DNA of 64,000 nucleotides from Castanea sativa (Eukaryota > Streptophyta > Magnoliopsida > Fagales > Fagaceae). The position numbers and the translations under genes are program-made. Below, one piece after another: positions 55,630 through 64,000 of the stretch (its first letter is position 1; every line of letters begins with the position of its first letter). The notes beneath the pieces are model-generated. The model saw nothing but the letters and a program-made list of their open reading frames with translations, ran no database searches and was not told the DNA's origin. The DNA lies in the NCBI RefSeq assembly GCF_040712315.1, contig NC_134017.1, forward strand, positions 20,609,822 through 20,673,821. The letters are read 5' to 3'.

Positions 55630-58364
55630 GATATTTTGTCTCATCAGTTATGTCCAGAAAATGGTAATACTTATATATATATGACGCCTCATGCATCATA
55701 CATGCAAGAACTTATAAAAAATATTAAGTCCCTCTTTCAGTCTTTCTCCTTACTCCTTTCAGTCAACAAACTCAACAAAATAAGACTGTCTTTCTTTTTT
55801 TGGTGACCTTTTGGATCAGAATTACTTCCTTTGACCACTTGATTTTTTTTCCTTGTCCATTGATTACTCGGGTTTCCCTATGCCTATTGAGAGTAAGAGT
55901 CTTGCTCTGTTTATTTAGCAACCAGCAACATTTTATTTAGGGGGTAAAATTGTAAATTTCACATAAAATATAGGAATATGCTTGAAATTTTTTCTTTAGA
56001 CCTGTTAAGATGCAAACATGCGTTCTTGTGCACCCGTTGAGATACTGATATATACCCAAAAGCAATTGAACTAGTAATCGTATATGAAATAGAAGTTGAT
56101 GATCTAAATTATCAAACATATTACCCACACAACCAAAATGCAAAAGAAGCAAACAAATAATGAATTGAACAAAAAATTTGAAATAATCTTCTACGTCTTA
56201 TCTCTAATACCAATATAAATTTCAAATGAATCAAAATCCTAAAATTCATAAATGTAAACTCGAAAATCAAAACGGAAAAGAACATAGGCAAATTATGAAA
56301 TTGGTCAACTACAAAGGCAAACACATGACTAACAACCAAAAACTCAAACTGAAAAATCAAGATTTAAAATATTTAACTTAAGATTTCACAAAACAAGTGC
56401 ACACCTCAAATTTAGAACTAAACCATATTTCCAATCTACAGACTTCAATTTTTTTCCAGCCCAAATTTCCTTTTCAAATGAACTACTCTCAACGCAATTA
56501 ACAATGCTATCCTATCTTTGATGTCATCACAGAAACGAAAGTAACAGTGCCTCCATGACTTTTTCAATAGTATGGTGCCACAAACACTCCAAAATCCTAC
56601 AACAAACCCAAGTCCGATGCTAGCATAGAACCATATCCTTTCATAATCATCTCCATTTGGTTTGTCTTCAGCATCGGTAATAGTTGGGTCATCAGATGTT
56701 TCATCTCCAGGGCACTTGGTCAGAAGAGGAGGCCCACACAACAAAGGGTTTCCCTTGTACATGGTTGCATCATTTATTGTTTGAAGTTGATCACCACTTG
56801 GGATTCTTCCTGTCAAGTTGTTAAAAGACAAGTTCAAGTGGACTAAGAAAGTCAAAGAAGACATGCTTTCAGGAATAGGTCCAAAAAGTTTATTGTTTGA
56901 GAGATCAAGTGACTCCAGCAACTGCAGGTCTCCTATATTCTTGGGAATGTTTCCAAAGAGATGATTCATTGACAAGTTTAGCGTATCCAATCTTGTGAGG
57001 CTTGTTATTTCAAAAGGAATTCTTCCTGTCAAATTATTCCCTGAAAGATCAATGCAGGTAACTAATGGGAGAGTGCGACCATATTCCATCTCTCTTCCTT
57101 TTCTCATTATGGATGCTTTCTCTGTATAGTTCTCAATAGGCTCGTACCCGGAGATGTTGTGATCAACCATTGCAGTAAAATTGTTCAAACAATTTGGAAT
57201 TCCCCCAAAGAGATTATTTTGTGCAAGATCTAGGATGCGAAGGTTCTGAAGATTGCACCATTTTTTAGGGATGGTTCCGTTGAATAGATTTGATCGCAAG
57301 CGTAGCATGAAGATGTCTGATTCTATCCATGACGGAAGATTCCCCGAGAGACGATTCGCCCCAAAATCCATGCTCAGAATAGAACGACTTTGCAAGGAAG
57401 AAGGAATTTCTCCACTAAGATTGTTGTTGCTCAACACTAATATAGAAAGGTTTCCTAAGAAACCCATTGAGCTTGGAATTTTTCCACGTATATTGTTGTA
57501 TGAAATATCCACAACGCGCAAGTCCATTTGTGACTTATTCCAATGATCAGGGAGCTCCCCTGAAAGATTATTTCTCCTGAGGACAAGAATATTAAGTTGT
57601 TTTATTTTCTAAATGGACAGGGGAATTTCACCATGGAGGTGGTTCTCCGAAAGATCTAAATATTGCAAGTTTGGCATTAGAACACTAATATTTGATGGGA
57701 TAGGCCCTGAAAACAGATTGCTTTGCAGAAATAGCTTAGTCACATTTGGAAATCCTAATTGGTGTGGCAAGCTCCCATTTATCTGATTGTTGGATAGATC
57801 CAAGTGGGTGAGGCTAAAAGATATCAATGAGAACCATTCCTCAGGTATAGTGCCATTGATTTCGACACTTTTTAGGATGACATAGGTAAGCTCACTTTGA
57901 ACTTGAAGCCATTTAGGAAATTTGGGGCCAATGAGACAGCTTTCTAGATGAAGAATTTTGAGCTTGAAAGGTGGACGCCAGTCGTCTTTCACTTTGAAAA
58001 CTAGAGGTTGACTTGTATTATTAGTTGTTAGTACAAACTCTTCTAGACTTGTGAGATTCATCAATTGAGCTTCTGTTATGACACCTTCCCAAGAATTTTC
58101 TAAGAGATACAATTTGACTAGCGTTGAGAGTTGCCCAAAACTTTCTGGAATGGTTCCATTCATCTCAGTATATGAGAGGTCCAACTCCTTCAAGGATGAC
58201 AAATTGCCAATAGAAGCTGGAATTGAACCATAAAAATGGTTACCACCGAGATATAGGTATTCCAAGCTTCCAAGTCTCCCAAATGAATCAGGGATTTTTC
58301 CACTTTGATTGCTAAAAGTCAAATCAAGACTTGTGAGGTTCGTAAGACTAAACAGCCACTGAGG

Positions 58365-58430
58365 TATGGAGGTGTTAAATGGGTTGTATGATAAATCTAT
58401 GGAGGTGTTAAATGGGTTGTATGATAAATC
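58365..58430. repeat. 33-bp tandem duplication inside the RLP
   Basis: Two exact 33-bp copies encode the 11 residues DLSYNPFNTSI twice, in frame. Confidence 0.95.
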
Positions 58431-58768
58431 AAGGACACGAAGAGAGGACAAATTAAGGAAAGTAAGGGAAGATGGAAGGTGTTTAAGCTCACATGAATAT
58501 AAACTTAACTCCCGAAGGGAAGGAAGCATGTTAATTGCATGCAGCCAATCTGCTTTGGTAGGATTGATCTTCACTCCCCCCATATACAGGTACTCTAAAG
58601 AAGAGAGACTTGAGACCCAATCCAAGTTTTTGGTAGACAAATTGTAGTTTCCTTCAAGGTCAAGATGCGTCAGGGTCGACAGATTGCCCAGATAACGAGT
58701 AATCTCTCCTGAAAGAGATGCATTGACATCCCTTGAAAAAGATGAATTAACATCCCCTGAAAAAGATG

Positions 58769-58780
58769 CATATATATATA
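58769..58780. repeat. Frame-shifting TA repeat in the RLP
   Basis: TATATATATA inside the LNLSY...ASFSG block. The two flanking coding parts are in different frames, so expansion of this microsatellite likely caused the shift. Confidence 0.7.
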
Positions 58781-59390
58781 AGAGAGATTTAGATACATCC
58801 AGTTCTTTAGCATGCCAAAAAGTTCAGGAATTCGAATACCTTTAAATATTTTAAGTGAATCAAAGTAAAAGTTATCTTACCGAGCAACCGTGCAAAGTTC
58901 CCAGACCCCTTATCATAACGAGCATTTGAATTGCATCGTTGACACGGCACGTTAATGTTCGTAGAAGTAACAGGAGATGCCTCTTTTGTAAGAAAGATAT
59001 CTTTTGTAAGATTGATATATTTTGTAATAATCAAAGTGCCTAGGGCGTCCAGCTGGGTTGCTAAGATTGAGCTTGGTAACATGACCTGAGTCGTTGTGAC
59101 ACTCTACGCCTTTCCATTGGCAGCATTCTTCACCGACCCATGAAGAAAGCTTAGGTGGAGAACCTACGCCTTCCTTGAATCTGACAAGTGCTTCTCTTTC
59201 ACTTTTGATGCATTTTACTGTCACATTATTTGCAGAGCATGAACCCAGTTTGAATATCTCCAAGGACAAAAGAAGAAATACAAAAACAGTACGATTATAA
59301 TTAATCATCATGGAGTATTTTACTGATAGTGCAATGATAATGATGAGTCTTGTGGATTTTTATGAAGCGAAAGCCATGCATTAACGATGA

Positions 59391-59400
59391 ATATATATCA
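59391..59400 (-). promoter_or_regulatory. Possible TATA box of the RLP
   Basis: Minus strand GATATATATTC about 80 bp upstream of the start codon. Plausible but unsupported otherwise. Confidence 0.35.
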
Positions 59401-61545
59401 CTAAAGAACTAACATAGAAGTCATTGTTTAATGTTTTATTATTTTCCACACGGTAAGGGAAAGTTCTTGTTAGAATCCAAACACGGCATGGACTAGAGAG
59501 TTAAAGTAGCCTGCCTCTTGAGTCAAGCGTAAAAAGGTTCATATGACTCATATTGCTTTTTCTACTTTTTCTTTATCCACTAGGATCCATTTTCCACTCG
59601 GCGAAGACTACTTTTTCACTTTTTCCACGTTGCAGGAGTCACCTGATTCATATTGCTTTTTCTACTTTTTCTTTTTCCTTTATCTCATTCCTAATCTCTT
59701 TAAACAATTCCATTTTTTGGGAGACTTGGCTGACATTTAATCCAGTTATCCATGTTAGACTCTGTATTATTTTATGTGGTTCAAAAATACTTTTACATCT
59801 TATGTTTAAGCATGGATAAAAGTTAGGGACAAATTCATAAAATAAAACTTACTACTCCCACTACATCACTTTCAAATACACATAAATAAAAAAATTCAGC
59901 TCACAATCCATTAGAATTCAATATATGTGTTTTATATTTGAATTCACCTTAGCCACATACAATTACTGCTCCTTTAAGAAAGAAATATTTATTATTATCC
60001 CAACTTTTTCTCTATGTCACTTTTATAATTATTTCTAAGAGATAAATCTATAAGTTCTTCTTTATTATTTTGGAGAGATAAATTTATAAATTCTTCTAGC
60101 AAAAAGGACAATTTAAGTGTATTTAACTCTCTCTTGGATTTATGTATCATTGATTGATTTGACTTCCAAATCTGTAGTTGCAATTTTTTAACTTGATTAC
60201 ATTGTGTAATAAAACATTTTCTTTTCTTTTCTAGGTTTGTAGGTGGAAAAGCAAATCCTTGAAGCAATCTATCTCTAAGAAGAAATAGTACAATGAGGTA
60301 TAATTTTCACATTATTAAAATCTCTTTTAATTTTTTTTTTCTTTCAAATTTTGTGACTTTAATGGTATGCTTTTGTGATTACTAGGGTAGAAAAGCGGAA
60401 AAGGTTCAAGTTTGTTGAATCGGAGGGTTTTAATACTTGGGTTGAGATTTCATAGTGGCTGATTTGCTTTGACCATAATGGCTTTTGTTGGAGGCTACAA
60501 GGGGATTGCACAAATATGGTGATAGAACTTGAGATTTAGCCAAGGGTAGTTAATTAACGGGTTGAGTGTTTTGAAGGTATGGGTTTTTTATTTTAATTTA
60601 AAGAGATTTTGTGTGTCCTTTTGAAAGCGGAGTTGTTAATTTTTGTCTAGAAGTTTCAATTTCAAGTTCAAATTTAAACATTGTTTTTGTTATGTGCATC
60701 ACATATTTTTTATTACAAAATTGGTAAATACGAGTTTCAAATAAAATCAATCTCTTTGAGATAAAGTGGTTCCCTTATTAGATATCAAAGTTTATTTTTC
60801 CTATTTACAAGCTTCGGTTTTTATATCTAAATGTTAGAATAGTGCTAATTTGGCTCATTCGTGAACATTTTCTTTTACTTTGATTTTATAAGTAAGTTGT
60901 AATTGGTAGATGTATAATAGTGAGTCATGTGAGGATACACTTTTACCACTCATAACTCATCATGACGAATTATGACACAAAATTATGTACTTTTATGTGT
61001 TTCTAGCATTATTCAAATTTTTTTCAAGTTTGATCCAACTGTAGTTTAGATAGATTGGTCTGGTCAGTGATCAGGTCAATGATGATGACTCAAGTGAGTG
61101 GAAGAAGTCCGTCTATTTCGTTAGTCATGCTAAATAAATAATACAAACCTTCTTTTTCTTCTTTTTTTTCTCCTTTCCCACTCAGTATGCCTTTTTCCAA
61201 TGGTTGATCACCCTTTTTGTTTTTAACGGTCCCACACGGTAAGCCAAAGTTCTTCCACACACTTTCGCCCCGTGACTCATTCGTGAGTCATAATGTAAGT
61301 TGTAAACCATACAATTCCTTTTCCACACGACAAGTCGGTAAACTTTTTTTTTTTTTTTTTAAATAATCGGATAATTTGGGGCTTGCTTACTTGGAGACAC
61401 AAGAAGCACCATAACCGGCCCACAAGGATAGAGGCCAGATAAGATTGTTTTTCTTTTCTAAAATGGGCTTTAACACGTTAGACTATCAGAAAAGAATTGT
61501 TATAAATTGTAACCGCTATTTAAAATTTAAAGTAAAATTTAGTTA
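59401..61545. other. AT-rich intergenic DNA
   Basis: No gene. A ~25-bp phrase (CATATTGCTTTTTCTACTTT) is repeated at 59,550 and 59,649. Words such as TTCCCACTCAGTATGCC and CCCACACGGTAAG near 61,180-61,240 loosely echo 59,445 and 59,600. Confidence 0.5.
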
Positions 61546-61549
61546 TAAA

Positions 61550-62325
61550 AGTAATTGTGTTATAAATTTTAATGAACAAATTTTAGTTATAAAATTAGTT
61601 ATAATTTAAGGCTACAAACTCACTTAGTAAAATAAATATTATAACATATTTTGAAAATCTAACTGTAGAATTACATGTTTTTTATACTCTTAATACACAT
61701 CTTAAATTTTGTGTCAATCAGATATTATTTACTATATGAATTATAAGCTTATATTTTATGTATAATTTTAAATTACAAAAACTTGCAATTTAAAAAATTT
61801 GTTGATGACATAACTTTTGATATTTAATTTTCTTGAAATTTTGTAAGTATGGAAGATATAAGAAGAATATGTACTCAAATGGTAGATTTGTCAAAATTCA
61901 CTTCCAATAAAAAGATATTAAGTAAGTTTGTAGTTTAAGGCTACAACTAATTTTGTAGCTAAACTTTGTCTAATTTTAATAGTTACAACAAATTTAAGAC
62001 AAATTTATATTCTCCATACTTGCAAAATTTTTAAAAAATTAAAGATCAATAGCTATGTCATCAATAAATTATTTATATTATAGGTTTTTGTAGTTTAAAA
62101 TTATGCATAAAATATAAGCTTATAAATCATATAGTAAATATTATCCAATTCAAACAAAATTTGACATTGTGTATTAAGAGCGTAAAGAACATACAATTCA
62201 ATAGTTAAATTTTCAAAATATATAGTAATATTTATTTTATTAAGATTGTAACATAATACTACAATCAATTTTATAACTAAACTTTGTCTATAAATTTAAT
62301 GCAAATTTAATCTTCTTATAATGAC
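61550..62325. mobile_element. Long imperfect inverted repeat (foldback/MITE-like)
   Basis: 61,550-61,858 and 62,011-62,325 are reverse complements over most of their length. Examples: TATAAGCTTATATTTTATG with CATAAAATATAAGCTTATA; ACTCTTAATACACA with TGTGTATTAAGAG; CTAACTGTAGAAT with its counterpart near 62,200. The loop is ~150 bp. Identity looks about 75-85% by eye. No protein coding inside. Confidence 0.85.
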
Positions 62326-62329
62326 TGTC

Positions 62330-62760
62330 AAGACTCCTCAGATGAGTCTCATGGACAATTTACTTTGATTTTTCCTTACTTTCTAAATAGACTATTTTAA
62401 TTTTAATTTAATTTGAATGTTTTAAAAATTATGGGTTTTTTTTTTTAATTCAATAACTACAACGAAGAGAGAGAATTAAACCCCAAATGTCATGAATACA
62501 CCAAAAGTTGACAACTAGTTAAGTTACAAAGCTTTGGACAAAACTATGGTTTAATTTAAATCTGTCCACGAACAACAAAAGGGAATTATGTACATTGTCA
62601 AAAGAATAACATCTAAAAATACAACAAAAGGAAAGCTTTATACAAGTATGGGCTGAAGTAGTATATAATATGTCTCTCCTTCATTATACAGTAATAATAA
62701 TAACAATACCAAAAGCAAACCGTTTCTTCGATGAGAAATATTGCTAGTATAATCATGCAT
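62330..62760. other. Intergenic DNA
   Basis: No gene seen; could contain 3' UTR of the possible minus-strand exons at 62,768-63,518. Confidence 0.4.
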
Positions 62761-62767
62761 ATGTTAC

Positions 62768-62951
62768 TCAATTCCTTTCTTCTTCCAGTTCATGGCGATC
62801 CAAACTCTCTTGCACTACTAAATATTGTGGATGCCCACAAGCAATAGTTGAGGTTGCCTTTTTCCCATGCATTTTTTTAGTAGACAGTCTTTCTTCTAAA
62901 GCCATACAAAGCATAGGATTGGACTCACCACGATACAAAAGAGTTGCTTAT
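62768..62951 (-). CDS. Possible terminal exon, unidentified protein
   Basis: An open minus-strand frame of ~60 codons before a TGA at 62,768, with unusually even codon use and no low complexity: LLYRGESNPMLCMALEERLS, TKKMHGKKATSTIACGHPQY, LVVQESLDRHELEEERN. A strong acceptor-like site (TTTTTGTCCAG) lies at ~62,973 but enters other frames. I do not recognise the protein. It may be chance. Confidence 0.25.
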
Positions 62952-63376
62952 ACAAGTATGCTTTTCCTCCTGGACAAAAAGCAACCATCAGAACTGTGGG
63001 TAAGCCCAACAAAACATTACTAACCAAACACAAAATGTAATTACTAATTGCAAATCTCAATTAATAAACAAAGTTCCACAACTATAAAAGTACTCACACA
63101 ATTCATCTGCATCAAATTGATCTCTTGGCTTTCCAAGCCAAATTTACAAATGGGGATATTAGGGTTGTCTGATTATTTGAGCCGCACCGTATACATGAAA
63201 AGCAAAATATTAACCTCCCCTGCAAGAGATACCAGAGTTTTCAAGATTGAAAAACTCAACCTTTATCCTGCTAATACCCAATCCCTCTCATATATTGTTC
63301 TAGAAACCCAATGTGCTTACTTAAGATTGAATGAAAGTTAAAAACTTGGATAAAATACAGAGAACGATACTGCACG

Positions 63377-63518
63377 TCAAAGTTTGTCATTATTTGTTTC
63401 AAGATGCTGCTCATACAGAGAATGATACTTTGCAGGAAGATAGTCCTTAAATCTGTTCACAATGACGATAGCAAGGGTGAGAGCGGAAATGCCACAATTA
63501 TTGAATATAAGAAACAAA
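63377..63518 (-). CDS. Possible last exon of an unidentified membrane protein
   Basis: After an acceptor-like site (GTCTTCATACAG, minus strand) the frame reads LFLIFNNCGISALTLAIVIV, NRFKDYLPAKYHSLYEQHLE, TNNDKL and stops at 63,377. The first half is a clear hydrophobic helix and the rest a hydrophilic tail, which looks like a real C-terminus. Upstream exons would lie right of 63,518, partly outside the window. Family not recognised. Confidence 0.4.
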
Positions 63519-64000
63519 CTGTATGAAGACAATAAATTTGGATATTTCAATTTTCAAAAAAGACTAGGGGAAGGGGAGACATTCTATGCATAATATAATA
63601 GAAAAACAGCAATTAAAAGGTGTCACATCTGTCATTTTCAGGCTTAAATATTTATCAATCATACTATATTAGCAACATTTAGAAAGTATAATACACAAAT
63701 GAAAGAGTAAATCTCTAATGGTTGAATAAGAGATCTGGGGTTTAATCTTTGCCTACAACAAAAATTGATTGGTATCTTGGTTTAATTATAAGAGCTATTA
63801 TCATAAGCGGACGCCATAGGTTGAAACTTTCTCAAAAAAAATAAAAATAAAAGGGTAAATAATTTTTTTGTCCTTAAATATCAATATCGTAACCCAAAAG
63901 AATTTTATTAACACTAGTATCTAAATGAAGCACCCAACCAATGCCATCAATAATAGCATCCATAATCAATGTCACTCATGGCATTAATAGAAAGTACTAT
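63519..64000. other. AT-rich sequence, possible intron
   Basis: No coding segment supported. If the exon at 63,377-63,518 is real this is intron. Confidence 0.35.

Larger units (their letters stand above)
56445..59311 (-). pseudogene. Receptor-like protein with leucine-rich repeats (EIX2/Cf-type), disrupted
   Basis: Minus strand. 59,311-58,952: a signal peptide (hydrophobic VFVFLLLSLEIF, then CSANNVTVKC) and the LRRNT domain (CIKSEREALVRFKEGV, LSSWVGEECCQWKGVEC). 58,790-57,612: LRRs such as LTHLDLEGNYNLS and LSNNQINGSLPHQLGFPN. An in-frame TAG at 57,609, then 57,527-56,445: more LRRs, the acidic juxtamembrane part, a membrane helix (WFYASIGLGFVVGFWSVCGT) and a short basic tail without kinase. 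Known: such RLPs sit in the plasma membrane and sense microbial ligands with SOBIR1/BAK1-type partners. Lesions: frame changes at ~58,950-58,930 and ~58,840, a TA-repeat insertion at 58,769-58,780, and the TAG. One intron could hide the first lesions (GTAAG donor, TTTTTCAG acceptor) but the 'intron' still encodes LRR words, so I call it a pseudogene. Confidence 0.85.

Noticed and set aside
58756..58898. True intron in the RLP (GTAAG...TTTTTCAG)
   Set aside because: The segment still encodes recognisable LRR words in shifted frames, and splicing would not repair the upstream frame or the TAG at 57,609.
63048..63341. Plus-strand frame of 97 codons
   Set aside because: Lies between the two possible minus-strand exons, no recognisable motif; probably chance.

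Overview
The window is nuclear DNA of a flowering plant. It looks like a eudicot, probably woody, but that is only an impression. The evidence is nested LTR retrotransposons of the Ty1/copia (SIRE-like and a second family) and Ty3/gypsy (Tat and Athila-like) lineages, a plant-type LINE tail with an RNase H domain, and a receptor-like protein (RLP) gene with leucine-rich repeats. About 51 kb on the left is mobile DNA and the right 13 kb is AT-rich gene-space. I see no bacterial-type operon, CRISPR array, rRNA or tRNA gene.

Layout. 1-49,855: the oldest layer, probably one giant Tat-lineage gypsy element on the minus strand. From right to left it holds a ~2.9 kb 5' LTR (46,906-~49,855), a PBS, gag, protease, RT, RNase H and integrase (down to ~35,960), and then a long 3' region. 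That 3' region carries plus-strand (antisense) ORFs encoding a plant-mobile-domain-like protein and coiled coils, plus two minisatellite arrays. The antisense unit has its own TATA box (208) and an intron-like segment (559-4,098) that contains the 122-bp array. The 3' LTR is not in the window, so it remains unproven that 1-34,860 and 35,000-49,855 are one element.

Three later insertions split this layer, each dated by its target-site duplication (TSD). A complete copia element on the minus strand (5,290-13,753, TSD CCTTC) cuts the mobile-domain ORF. A non-autonomous Athila-like gypsy element on the minus strand (14,863-32,683, TSD TGTAT) follows. Inside the Athila 3' LTR sits a SIRE-like copia element on the plus strand (15,261-25,204, TSD ATTTC) with an env-like third ORF. 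Inside the SIRE pol end sits a solo LTR (19,167-20,506, TSD CCTTC) of the same family as the first copia element.

49,865-51,406 is a 5'-truncated LINE with a poly(A) tail. 51,410-56,440 is AT-rich intergenic DNA with a possible Helitron 3' end and MITE-like relics. 56,445-59,311 (minus) is an RLP pseudogene. 61,550-62,325 is a long imperfect inverted repeat. 62,768-63,518 holds possible terminal exons of an unidentified minus-strand gene.

No retroelement here looks intact: gag, pol and env-like frames carry stops and frameshifts, many of them C-to-T type. The most interesting points are the in-frame protease-to-integrase fusion in the Athila-like element, a palindromic motif shared by the SIRE LTR promoter and the env-like ORF promoter, a copia LTR hairpin with a compensatory base-pair change, and the intronic higher-order minisatellite.
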